A stretch of DNA of 64,000 nucleotides, from the NCBI GenBank assembly GCA_019359415.1, contig JAHHHH010000009.1:62001-126000 (forward strand), given 5' to 3'. Below are positions 44,601 through 52,708 of the stretch, piece after piece. The translations under genes and the position numbers were made by a program. Position 1 is the first letter of the stretch. The number at the start of each line of letters is the position of its first letter. This stretch comes from Iphinoe sp. HA4291-MV1. Lineage in GTDB: Bacteria > Cyanobacteriota > Cyanobacteriia > Cyanobacteriales > Nostocaceae. The notes beneath the pieces are model-generated. The model was not told where the DNA came from, ran no database searches, and saw nothing but the letters and a program-made list of their open reading frames with translations.

Positions 44601-44861
44601 CGGACGCATCAGCGCCACCCGCCAACTTGAGCCAGCCTGTGTCATGAATCCACTGAACAACGCCGGAAGTAACCCAGCTCTCACCAGCGAAGATTTACCA
44701 CTTCCCGATGTCCCGACAACTGCTAAAAACCGATGACGCCGCAACCTGCGCAGTAACTCATCCGTTTGCCCTTCCCGCCCAAAAAACACGTCATTTTCAT
44801 GCGCTTCAAAAGGTCGCAATCCCGGAAAAGGATTCAGGCGAGTTTGGGTGCTAACCATCAC
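41673..44861 (-). CDS. nSTAND ATPase with C-terminal WD40 repeats
   Basis: 1062 aa. The N-terminus NPFPGLRPFEAHENDVFFGR introduces a STAND NTPase (P-loop VVGTSGSGKSSLVRAG, Lys56; Walker B LLIVVDQFEELF). A winged-helix-like region and charged coiled coil follow. One transmembrane segment (about 512-536, FALVAALAGFFGATGLGLVAFF) precedes nine WD40 blades (about 610-1010). STAND proteins act as ligand-triggered switches in signalling or immunity, with WD40 repeats as sensor. Seven of eight blade junctions carry an extra PAERYAK. The start overlaps the TIR gene stop by 4 bp. Confidence 0.9.
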   Translation of the reverse strand: MMVSTQTRLNPFPGLRPFEAHENDVFFGREGQTDELLRRLRRHRFLAVVGTSGSGKSSLVRAGLLPALFSGFMTQAGSSWRVALMRPGNNPIGNLAQALNYPEVFGLDTEIDIKINTEDALIQTIITETVLRRGALGLVEVVQQARKPSHENLLIVVDQFEELFRFKQNSPRKDSGEEAAAFVKLLLEGTQQQELPIYVVLTMRSDFLGDCAQFRDLPEAINDSQYLIPRLTRDQLRAAITGPVAVGKEEITPRLVNRLINDVGDNPDQLPILQHALMQTWNYHQLGEPIDLQHYEAIGGMDKALSQHADEIYNQLPDERCKKIAEKLFKCLTEKGSDSRGIRRPTKLSEVCAVAEANETAVIDIVEQFRAPGRSFLMPPVGVRLDENSVLDISHESFMRVWQKLKDWVEEEALSARIYRRLAETSALYQEKQAGLWRDPELTIAWNWRERNKPNQAWAGRYDPEFERAMLFLDESARVRDAEEVEKERRQQEELRRQQEEIERQKRARRNITFALVAALAGFFGATGLGLVAFFQYRQAQENQIKAQQNEIKAFRTSSEALFLSNQKFEALIEGLRSGIKLQKATWVTDKPQIKAEVVPTLWQAVYQIKERNRLEGHSSEVLGVAFSPDGKTIASASSDKTVRLWNLQGQLLKTFPAERYAKSGHSSEVLGVAFSPDGKTIASASSDKTVRLWNLQGQLLKTFPAERYAKSGHSSEVLGVAFSPDGKTIASASSDKTVRLWNLQGQLLKTFPAERYAKSGHSSEVLGVAFSPDGKTIASASDDKTVRLWNQQGLLLKTFPAERYAKSGHSSAVLGVAFSPDGKTIASASDDKTVRLWNQQGQLLKTLSGHSYPVLGVAFSPDGKTIASASWDKTVRLWNLQGQLLKTFPAERYAKSGHSSAVLGVAFSPDGKTIASASYDKTVRLWNLQGQLLKTFPAERYAKSGHSYPVIGVAFSPNGKTIASASLDKTVRLWNQQGQLLKTFPAERYAKSGHSYPVLGVAFSPDGKTIASASLDNTVILWNLNLDDLLVRGCDWVRDYLRTNRNVSESDRHLCDGIGSQ
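41880..43014. repeat. Nine near-identical WD40 repeat units at DNA level
   Basis: Units of about 141-147 bp are almost identical, differing mainly at one variable codon (SDK, DDK, WDK, YDK, LDK) and in S-E/S-A/Y-P positions. One unit (about 42250-42330) lacks the 21-bp insertion coding PAERYAK that all other junctions carry. This indicates recent amplification and gene conversion. Confidence 0.85.
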
Positions 44862-46336
44862 TGTTGTTCTCCCTGAGTTGTTCTCTCAGAATTCAGTTGA
44901 GCAACAAATGACTCTAATTCATTGACATTTGTGATTAACTGTGCTTCACGAGTCCGACACCACCGCCGTTTTTGTTCCGTATGCGGTTCACCCATGTAAA
45001 TTCCCTTAGCCAGCATGGGTTTCGAGCGACCATAACCATGAATTTTGCGTAAGTCTCCCAGCTTTGTTCGCACCCACGGTTCTTGAATATTACCACAGTA
45101 GATAATCACCACATCACATATCTGTAGTTGCTCTTGATGATCCTGACGCACCTGAGCTTCATCTCCTTCAAACAAGGGTAATATCACTTCAAATCCTTGG
45201 TCGAAGAGATAGTTATCCACAGGAGCGATCGCCTCCAAGTCGCGTTGGTCACAAATCAAGTAAACTCGTAATGGACCGTCTTCTGCAAGAGCTTCTTTTG
45301 CTGGCTGCGGTTTAGAATTAAGTTTATCTTTAATAATAGTCTTCAGTTCTTCCAAACTTGTCTGTAGCAAATTTGGCTCACTTTGCAAAGATGTGATAAA
45401 TTCTTCCTGACGAGGTTCTTGTGGCTGTAATCCTACTGGCATCCAAACCAAGCGTGAAAATTCCGGAGATTTTTGAGCGTGTTGAATCGCCAGTTCATTT
45501 TGTAAAACGATAAGCGATCGCTCTTCTCCTTCTGGCACCATACCATAATTAGCACCAATTAAATGAATAGAAAGTTTGCACCGCTCCAAATTCTCACGCA
45601 CAACCCGTTCAAAATCCGGATAGTAAAAAGGTAATGGCTGTTCTGGTAAAATAACATAGCCACGCTGCTGCAACTCTCGCTTAACTTTATTGCGTTCTTC
45701 TATAAGGTCGGAAGTTGTTTCTGCTAAATAAATAGTCGTTTCAGGAGACGCAACAGGAGTTTCTTCAACCACACCGTTGTTACTATAACTGGAAAACCTA
45801 TCCAGCATTTGTTTAATGTCATAAGCCAAATCGTTAATTTTGGTCCAATATTTGTATAGATATTCAGAACCAAATATCACATTGAATTCAATTGGTCTAC
45901 CAGATTGATCCAACTCATAAAACTCGTAACCTAGAAGTTCTTGCACTTCCGCAGGATGCTCATTTCGTTCAACAGGAGTTTTGATGACTTTAAAAATTCG
46001 TGATTTATCAGCCACACGAACACCACCATTTGTTGCAGCCGCTTCACAAAATTTCTGCAATTCTTTGACACACCACTCTGACTTTACATACCGGGGTGAG
46101 AGGACAGAAAGCAGCAACGTCACCTTGGGGAATCGCCCTACAATAATATCATCAAAATAATCATTGCCTTGCAGTTTGAGATCTCGCCAAATCTTAGGTG
46201 TTTTTCCACGTAGTTCTCCTACACGCCTTTCCAAAGCGCGATGAAAATCAGAAATCCATCCTTCCTGTCCCTCAGTGAGCGGATGGTTATCAATATGGGC
46301 GTAACTTATAAAGATATCATCTTCAAAACCCATCAC
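44858..46336 (-). CDS. TIR-domain protein with second TIR-like C-terminal domain
   Basis: 492 aa. The N-terminal TIR domain (about 5-130) begins DIFISYAHIDN, with the catalytic-type Glu92 in KSEWCVKEL, the position used by NAD-cleaving TIR domains. A middle region (about 205-300: TIYLAETTSDLIEERNKVKR, then LSIHLIGANYGMVPEGEERS) resembles DUF4062-type sequences. The C-terminal region (about 352-480: RVYLICDQRDLEAIAPVDNY, CDVVIIYCGN) is another TIR-like fold. It overlaps the nSTAND-WD40 start by 4 bp (ATGA type), implying coupled translation and joint function. Confidence 0.85.
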   Translation of the reverse strand: MMGFEDDIFISYAHIDNHPLTEGQEGWISDFHRALERRVGELRGKTPKIWRDLKLQGNDYFDDIIVGRFPKVTLLLSVLSPRYVKSEWCVKELQKFCEAAATNGGVRVADKSRIFKVIKTPVERNEHPAEVQELLGYEFYELDQSGRPIEFNVIFGSEYLYKYWTKINDLAYDIKQMLDRFSSYSNNGVVEETPVASPETTIYLAETTSDLIEERNKVKRELQQRGYVILPEQPLPFYYPDFERVVRENLERCKLSIHLIGANYGMVPEGEERSLIVLQNELAIQHAQKSPEFSRLVWMPVGLQPQEPRQEEFITSLQSEPNLLQTSLEELKTIIKDKLNSKPQPAKEALAEDGPLRVYLICDQRDLEAIAPVDNYLFDQGFEVILPLFEGDEAQVRQDHQEQLQICDVVIIYCGNIQEPWVRTKLGDLRKIHGYGRSKPMLAKGIYMGEPHTEQKRRWCRTREAQLITNVNELESFVAQLNSERTTQGEQQ

Positions 46337-46680
46337 TTACTCGACCTCTAACCTGAAATAGGCAGTCTAGATGATCAAAACAAAAGAGTTGTGGTGTTTT
46401 TCGGACAATTCTATCTGATTTATCAAAAATTCTTTTTTCATTTAACCGCACCAGGCGCAGAGGACACAGAGAGAGGAAAAGGAAATATCAGTGTTTTTGA
46501 AGAATGATAAGTAGGTCAACATTGAAAAACGTCAGATAGAGTCTTGGCGATTACTGAGTCCCAAAGGGACACGCTGCGCGTTGGCGGAGCCTGCGCTTTG
46601 CGCTTACGCTTCACTTCGTTCCGCTCGTAATGACATTTTACGTTTAATTAGGTTGAGCTACTTAATAGAATATCAAACTT
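46337..46680. other. Repeat-bearing gap between SLATT and TIR genes
   Basis: Contains an AACCGCACCAGGCGCAGAGG repeat (near 46443) like those around 3919, 15272 and 25560. A GC-rich repeat with CTGCGCGTTGGCGGAGCC lies at about 46570. No coding signal. The promoter of the TIR gene should lie in its right part relative to that gene (46340-46440). Confidence 0.4.
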
Positions 46681-47301
46681 TTACTCAGAAATATTTTTCT
46701 CTAAAGCCTTATTATCTGTTGGTGATTGATGAATAATTTCTTTATCAAACTCCTGTTCACCCTCTTCTTTTCGCTTTTCTCTCTTTTGCACGACTTGAGT
46801 TACATAAACCTCAACATCACGCTGAAGAATATCTTCAACTTGGGTAGCAAAATGAGGAAATGCTTCTTGATGACTCTTGTAACTACTATAAAGTCCACTC
46901 AATTGAGAAAATTGCCAACCCTGAGTTTTTAGAGATTCAGTGGTATGACGATAGTGTCGCCAGCGTTCCCCATAGTGAAAAAACTCTTCCACAGCAGAAC
47001 TAATCGCAACCACTCCACCAAGACCAATCGTTACCCAACGAACAGATGAAACAAGGTTTTTATTATCGCTAACATTTAAACCCACCAATATAGGAACGAT
47101 AATACCACCAATGATTGCTGTTAGTCGCAGTCTATAATACCAGTCACGATTATGTCTAGCTCGTCCCCCCATCCATGAGACTTGTTCCAGCCAGCGAGAA
47201 CGCAGAAAGTGTTTTTGTAAATCAGACAGTTCGAGTGTTTCGATGAGTTTTTCTAAGCTTTGTTTCGTCGAGACTTTACCGTTTGCATCTTGAGATGACA
47301 T
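46681..47301 (-). CDS. SLATT/DUF4231 domain membrane protein
   Basis: 206 aa. A helical N-terminus (SDLQKHFLRSRWLEQVSWM) precedes two transmembrane helices (about 62-80, LTAIIGGIIVPILVGLNV; 88-108, VRWVTIGLGGVVAISSAVEE). Next come FHYGERWRHYRHTTESLKTQGWQF and a charged tail. This is the DUF4231/SLATT pattern. SLATT proteins have been proposed as pore-forming effectors in bacterial conflict systems. It is 344 bp upstream of the TIR gene on the same strand, so a functional link is possible but not shown. Confidence 0.8.
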   Translation of the reverse strand: MSSQDANGKVSTKQSLEKLIETLELSDLQKHFLRSRWLEQVSWMGGRARHNRDWYYRLRLTAIIGGIIVPILVGLNVSDNKNLVSSVRWVTIGLGGVVAISSAVEEFFHYGERWRHYRHTTESLKTQGWQFSQLSGLYSSYKSHQEAFPHFATQVEDILQRDVEVYVTQVVQKREKRKEEGEQEFDKEIIHQSPTDNKALEKNISE

Positions 47302-47377
47302 TGTTCACTCCTTATCAATAAAGCGTTCCTCAATTATCTTGAAATATTTAGGAATGCTATATCAAGCAAAATCTCAA

Positions 47378-50341
47378 CTACTTTGTCTCCATCCAATTCT
47401 CGCCTACACGCACATCCACAACTAGTGGTACACTTAACGAAACCGCACCTTCCATCATAGACTTAATGTGCAGTTGTAATTCTCCCCATTCCTCTGGTGG
47501 AACTTCAAACACTAACTCGTCGTGTACCTGCAACAACAGACGCGCTTGGTAACTTTGCAAAACTTCATGCAGCTTCACCATCGCAATTTTAATAATATCA
47601 GCGCTGGAACCTTGAATGGGTGCATTGGCAGCGGCACGAAGTAACCCTGCATCGTAAGCACCTAAATTACCAAGTTTTTTCAGGTCAATATCTTCTAGTT
47701 TGTTGCCTTTGAACTTGCGTATACTGTTGCTTGTAAACTCGAGATAACGACGACGCCCTAAGATTGTTTCGACATAACCTTGAGCGATCGCTTGCTTTTT
47801 CACTCCCTCTAAATATTCAAATACTTTGGGATATCGGTTGTTAAATCGCTTAATAAACTCGTTTGCATTAGCTTTATCTACACCAGTTGAGCGCGAAAAC
47901 CTCAGAGAACCCATTCCATAAATCACGCCAAAGTTGATGGTTTTTGCTAACCGTCGCTCTTCTGATGTGATATTTTCTTTTTCAAAGATGAGCCGCGCTG
48001 TTACAGAATGAATGTCTTCATTTTGTTGATAAGCTTCAACGAGTACAGGCTCTTGACTCAAATGAGCTAAAATTCGTAACTCGATTTGTGAGTAATCAGC
48101 AGCTACCATTAACCAACCAGATTTTGGTATGAACGCTTTACGAATCTGGCGGCTAAAAGCAGTGCGAATGGGAATGTTCTGTAAATTCGGATCAGAAGAC
48201 GACAACCTACCAGTAGATGTTACCGTTTGGTTAAAATTGGTGTGTACTCTCTGAGTATCCTGACGCACCAATTTTGGCAGAGAATCTACATAAGTGGATT
48301 TCAATTTCGATAAGGTACGATACTCAATAATAGCATCAATAATGCCAGTTGTATCAACCTCTTGTAGTTTCTCCAGTGTCGCAGCATCTGTAGAATAACC
48401 CGTTTGAATTTTACGGGAATGCTTTGTACTTAACTTTAATTTTTCAAACAATATCTGGCTCAATTGTTTGGGAGAACCCAAGTTGAATTTTTCTCCAGCA
48501 ATGTCATAAACTTTCTGTTCAAATTTGGCTAAATCTGTTTCTAACTGCTGGGAAAGTTCTTGCAGGTACGCCGTATTTATGGAGATTCCTTGGTATTCCA
48601 TCTCAGCCAAAACTGGTTCTAGTGGCTGTTCCACTTCCACTAGTAATTTATACAAAGCTGGAATTTTCTCAAGTTCTTCTCGCAATTTTGCTACTAGTTG
48701 GAATGTGACATGAACATCCATACCGCAGTAATCTGCAACGCTGGGAATGTCCAAATCAGCGATGGTTTTCCCTTTAGGAACCAATTCTGCATAACTTTTT
48801 GCCATTAAACCCAAGTAACGCTGAGCCAAGTCACTCAGATTATGGTTACTATCTGGATTCAGCACATAACTTGCTAGCATGGTGTCAAACACAACTCCCG
48901 CTAGCTTAATTCCTTGACATCGTAAAACTAAGCGGTCGAATTTGGCATTTTGCAAAGCCTTGGGATAATCAGCACTTTCTAAAATTGGGCGTAGTGCTTC
49001 TAAGGCAAAGTCTTTATTTAAATTGTCCCCTACTTTGTGACCAAGCGGTATATAAGCTATGTCATCTGGTTCTGTTCCCCAGCAACAGCCAATTCCCACT
49101 AAGGAAGCATCCCGTGGTTCTAAATCGCTGGTTTCAGTATCCCAAGCAACGGGATGTTGAGTGTCGGTGAATTTTTGCAGCAGGCTGACTAATTCGGTGA
49201 GTTGGTCTGGGGTGTTAATGATGCGTGGTTTAATTGCAGAAGCTGAGGGTTGTTGTTGATTTGCTGTATCTTCAGCAGTGAAAAACCACAAATCATCATC
49301 CTCATTATTGGAGAGTGGGAAGTGAGGAGTCGGGAGTGGTTCTACTTTTTCTCCTTCTGGTGTTTCTTTTACTGTTCCACCAAAACGTTGCTGGAGTTCG
49401 TTAATTTTGCCTAAAAAAGATTTGAATTCTAGCTTTTCCAGAATAGGTATGAGGTTGTTTGTGTCAAATCCTTTAAGGGTACAGTTTTCGAAATCAACTT
49501 CTAGGGGAACATCAAGGACAATCTCCGCCAAGTAATGAGATTTTTCAGCATCCTGTTTCCCAGCTTCTAGCTTTTTCTGAGTTGCGCCTTTGATTTCACC
49601 CAATGCAGCATAAATTTGATTAAGGGAACCGTACGTGTTCAGCAACTGTACAGCAGTTTTTTCCCCTATTCCCTTGACACCAGGGATATTATCTGATTTA
49701 TCACCGCAAAGAGCCTTGAAATCAACAACTTGTGATGGTATAATACCCAGTTTTTCTTTAACTTGTTCTGGACCAAATTCGCTAAGGCTTGCTCTAGAAC
49801 CCTTCAAGGCATCCGGGCTAAAATATAGAACACTGATTTCTTTTTCGGTGTCGATGAGTTGAAATAAATCTTTATCGCCACTGACAATCTTGATTTTATA
49901 TCCAGCTGCTGTTGCTTGTTGTGCTAAAGTTCCCAGCACATCATCTGCTTCGTAACCAGCAGCAGTGACAATTTTCAGATTCAAACCATCCAGCAACTCG
50001 TGTAGATTTTTCAGATCTGGAATAAAGTCTTCAGGTGTCCCTGGACGGTCTGCTTTGTATGTATCATCTGCTTCATGGCGGAAAGTTGGCAAATCCAAAT
50101 CAAAGGCGATCGCCATTGCTTGTGGCTGTTGAGTCGCCATCACCTCCAACAAAGATTTGATAAAACCAAAACACACACTCGTGGGAATCCCCGTCTTTGT
50201 CCGTAGTCCACCGTCTCTTCCTTTTGCAAAAGCGAAGTACGAACGAAAGGCGAGGGAGTGCCCATCTACTAAGATAAATGTGGGGCGAGTTGTCTTTAAG
50301 GAATCAGAAGCCAACTGGTTTGTAGGTATTGTTTGGGACAT
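47378..50341 (-). CDS. polA: DNA polymerase I
   Basis: 987 aa, the repair and Okazaki-processing polymerase. The N-terminal 5' nuclease domain is intact (LVDGHSLAFRSYFAF, ADDVLGTLA, SGDKDLFQL, GDKSDNIPG). The 3'-5' exonuclease region has AWDTETSDLEP and later YCGMDVHVTFQL, with acidic residues present. The polymerase domain has motif A MVAADYSQIELRILAHLS, motif B RLAKTINFGVIYGMG and motif C LLLQVHDELVFEVP. The extra length over E. coli Pol I comes from an insertion at about 320-365. Confidence 0.97.
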   Translation of the reverse strand: MSQTIPTNQLASDSLKTTRPTFILVDGHSLAFRSYFAFAKGRDGGLRTKTGIPTSVCFGFIKSLLEVMATQQPQAMAIAFDLDLPTFRHEADDTYKADRPGTPEDFIPDLKNLHELLDGLNLKIVTAAGYEADDVLGTLAQQATAAGYKIKIVSGDKDLFQLIDTEKEISVLYFSPDALKGSRASLSEFGPEQVKEKLGIIPSQVVDFKALCGDKSDNIPGVKGIGEKTAVQLLNTYGSLNQIYAALGEIKGATQKKLEAGKQDAEKSHYLAEIVLDVPLEVDFENCTLKGFDTNNLIPILEKLEFKSFLGKINELQQRFGGTVKETPEGEKVEPLPTPHFPLSNNEDDDLWFFTAEDTANQQQPSASAIKPRIINTPDQLTELVSLLQKFTDTQHPVAWDTETSDLEPRDASLVGIGCCWGTEPDDIAYIPLGHKVGDNLNKDFALEALRPILESADYPKALQNAKFDRLVLRCQGIKLAGVVFDTMLASYVLNPDSNHNLSDLAQRYLGLMAKSYAELVPKGKTIADLDIPSVADYCGMDVHVTFQLVAKLREELEKIPALYKLLVEVEQPLEPVLAEMEYQGISINTAYLQELSQQLETDLAKFEQKVYDIAGEKFNLGSPKQLSQILFEKLKLSTKHSRKIQTGYSTDAATLEKLQEVDTTGIIDAIIEYRTLSKLKSTYVDSLPKLVRQDTQRVHTNFNQTVTSTGRLSSSDPNLQNIPIRTAFSRQIRKAFIPKSGWLMVAADYSQIELRILAHLSQEPVLVEAYQQNEDIHSVTARLIFEKENITSEERRLAKTINFGVIYGMGSLRFSRSTGVDKANANEFIKRFNNRYPKVFEYLEGVKKQAIAQGYVETILGRRRYLEFTSNSIRKFKGNKLEDIDLKKLGNLGAYDAGLLRAAANAPIQGSSADIIKIAMVKLHEVLQSYQARLLLQVHDELVFEVPPEEWGELQLHIKSMMEGAVSLSVPLVVDVRVGENWMETK

Positions 50342-50393
50342 AAACCTATTTTAGCCAGTGACTTCTACTGTAGAGTCTAATCTGTAGAAAGAA

Positions 50394-51230
50394 TTAAGCT
50401 GTTTCCTTAGGTTGTTTTTGGTGACGGCGACGCAGTGTCACTAAACCCGCTGCTCCTATACCCACTAGAGCGATCGCACTTGTATGTTCTGGAACAGTCG
50501 CTATGTTGTTCTTACCAAAATCAATCAAGAAAACCACATCGTTAAAATCGCGATCAGATGCTATACCGTTATTTCCACCTTCTGTCGAACCTTCTGGTCC
50601 ATATAAATCCTCAAAACCCAACAATAGATAACCATCCACTTCATAAGCTACTATATGGTTTAGCTTATCTGGATTTTGACTAGCATCTGCACCGTAAATG
50701 TTACCATTAGGATTATTAAATCCATCTGCTTTTAGGAAGAAATTGAGTTGTGTACCACCTGATATCTTGCCTAAATCAACGTAATCACCAATATCTAAAA
50801 CACCTGGATTTTCCCCAACCTGACACGCTGAATTAGCACTATTAGAACTATCGCAGGAGATATTGTCAAAAATTAATCCTTTTTGGTACTCAGAGCCTTT
50901 GATCGCTTCATAAGCCAGCTGGTTCTTATAGCTTGCGCCCTCATTCAGGAACCAAACGCGAACATTGTTGTCATATTTCAGACTAAGCTTTGTCGGGTCT
51001 AGTTTCTTTAATTTGTCTTCGGGAATTGCAATTTCTTCTTTTTGCACATACTGCTGGAACTGGGGAATCAGAGATTGAACCTGCGAATTATCTGTTGATT
51101 TGTCTTTGACTTCGTTGGTTGTCAAGTTCTCCGAGGTAAATGTAGCGGCGCTTGCAGGAGAAACTGTAGACAAAACACTTGCGATAGCAGCCGCAGCTGC
51201 AAAAACTCCTGTGATTTTTTTTCTAATCAT
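50394..51230 (-). CDS. DUF4114-type secreted protein with PEP-CTERM-like anchor
   Basis: 278 aa. Signal peptide (about 1-28, ending SPASA). The C-terminal domain contains GLIFDNISCDSS, VAYEVDGYLLLGFEDLYG and ASDRDFNDVVFLIDFG, the DUF4114 signature of extracellular proteins. The end reads VPEHTSAIALVGIGAAGLVTLRRR: a PE(P/H) motif, hydrophobic helix and Arg cluster, as in PEP-CTERM sorting signals processed by exosortase. Probably surface-exposed or sheath-associated; the ligand is unknown. Confidence 0.82.
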   Translation of the reverse strand: MIRKKITGVFAAAAAIASVLSTVSPASAATFTSENLTTNEVKDKSTDNSQVQSLIPQFQQYVQKEEIAIPEDKLKKLDPTKLSLKYDNNVRVWFLNEGASYKNQLAYEAIKGSEYQKGLIFDNISCDSSNSANSACQVGENPGVLDIGDYVDLGKISGGTQLNFFLKADGFNNPNGNIYGADASQNPDKLNHIVAYEVDGYLLLGFEDLYGPEGSTEGGNNGIASDRDFNDVVFLIDFGKNNIATVPEHTSAIALVGIGAAGLVTLRRRHQKQPKETA

Positions 51231-51794
51231 AGAAAACCTTTCTTCTTTAGTCTTAAATTGTAAATTACTCTGCTGGATAAGCTCAATACACCTGTTTAAC
51301 TTGCGTATTTTTGCTAACTAGTTATTTTATATCGCTGCATTTTGTTGAATGACTATATCTAAGAGCAGAGTTTGTTAAAATTTCATATTTATCGCCTGAA
51401 ATTCCAAAAATATAAAGAATTATCTTTTGATATGCTGTTTTCCAAATTTTTTTCTTGATTATCATCAGAAAAGTTACAAAATCAATGACCTAAATCACAA
51501 CTCATCTTTTTTATGTCCAAAATTAAGATAAAAAATATTTATATAAAGGGTTTTAAATGACTATGTAAGTAAGTGGTAAGTAGTAACTCGTAAGTGAGAT
51601 TTTTTCTATCTATAGGAATCCTATTTGAATCTTGCTAAATATACTGAGAAATAAACTTTTAGAGGGCAAGCTTCTAGCCAGCTTGGTTTTTCCAAAATCA
51701 ATAGGAGTTTTATAGTACAGCACGGCATAAATAAAGATAAGTACTTAAACAGAATTAATTACATACATTGTTTTCCTGTTCCCTGTCTCCACAA
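51231..51794. other. AT-rich divergent intergenic region
   Basis: About 560 bp between the DUF4114 gene (minus) and the HAD remnant (plus). No ORF or strong hairpin was found. It includes a short direct-repeat stretch (TAAGTAAGTGGTAAGTAGTA) near 51567. Confidence 0.4.
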
Positions 51795-52483
51795 ATGAAT
51801 TTAATTTTGTCCAACTACTTATTGAGGATATATCTACTGTTGACATTCAACTGCTGGTTTTAGATATTGATGGCACAATCGCAGGAAAATCTAACAATAT
51901 CAGTACAGCCGTGAAACAGGCAATTGTTGCGGCACAAGCACGAGGTGTTCAAGTGGCGATCGCTACTGGTCGTATGTATCGCTCAGCTTTGCGCTTTCAT
52001 CAAGAAATTAACTCTAGCCTGCCATTATTAGCTTACCAGGGAGCTTGGATTCAAGACCCCGTTACCCAAAAAATTCATCGCCATTTGCCTGTTTCCAGAG
52101 AATTAGCACACAAGCTTCTAAACTATTTTGAACAACCCGAATTGCAAGCGCTCTTATCTGTTCACTTCTATATTAACGACCAGCTTTATGTGCGCGAGAT
52201 AACTAGGGAAACAGAACTTTACGCAGAAGGTAGCGGGATTACCCCTTTTGCTAACAAAGGCACTGGAGTGCGTTACCTTGCTGAAGAACTACTGGGACTG
52301 CAAAGAACCAACGTTATGACTATTGGCGATAACTTCAATGATGTGGAAATGTTGGAGTATGCTGGCATTGGTGTAGCTATGGGTAATGCACCAGCAGCAG
52401 TGAAAGCTATCACCCAGTGGGTTGCTCCTGACGTAGAGCAAGATGGAGCTGTAGCAGCTATTGAAAAATTTTTGCTGTCTTAG
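51795..52483 (+). pseudogene. Cof-type HAD hydrolase, frameshifted at the start and missing part of the cap
   Basis: HAD motif I (LLVLDIDGTIAG) and the C-terminal NKGTGVRYLAEELLGLQ and IGDNFNDVEMLEYAG motifs identify a Cof-type phosphatase. The frame carrying DIDGT has no ATG, GTG or TTG between its upstream stop and motif I. The nearby ATG (51795) is in another frame. The first GTG (51911) would delete motif I. Only about 100 residues separate IATGR from NKG, where I expect about 140-150, so about 50 residues of cap domain seem deleted after ELYAEGSG. Confidence 0.65.
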
Positions 52484-52571
52484 GAAGAGTTAGTAGTAGG
52501 TAGTGAATGGTTAGTGGTAAAAAACAACCAACAATCAACAACTAATAAAATCAACAACTAATAAAATCAGA

Positions 52572-52612
52572 AAGAGCACCGACGACTGGCCGTGTTTCGT
52601 CTCGATGCTCTT
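52572..52612 (-). terminator. Hairpin downstream of the ArgS-like gene
   Basis: AAGAGCA (52572-52578) and TGCTCTT (52606-52612) close a stem extended by CGAC/GTCTCG-type pairs. Read on the minus strand the hairpin is followed by TTTCTGATTTT, suiting a terminator for the gene ending at 52709. On the plus strand the hairpin is followed by GCTCCTCACAC (52621-52631). Confidence 0.5.
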
Positions 52613-52708
52613 GCTGGTTCGCTCCTCACACAATAAGTAATCTACACTAGGAAATTCGACGAGTCAATAGTTGTTAAAAAACTTTATTTTTCTATCGATA
52701 TTTATTGT

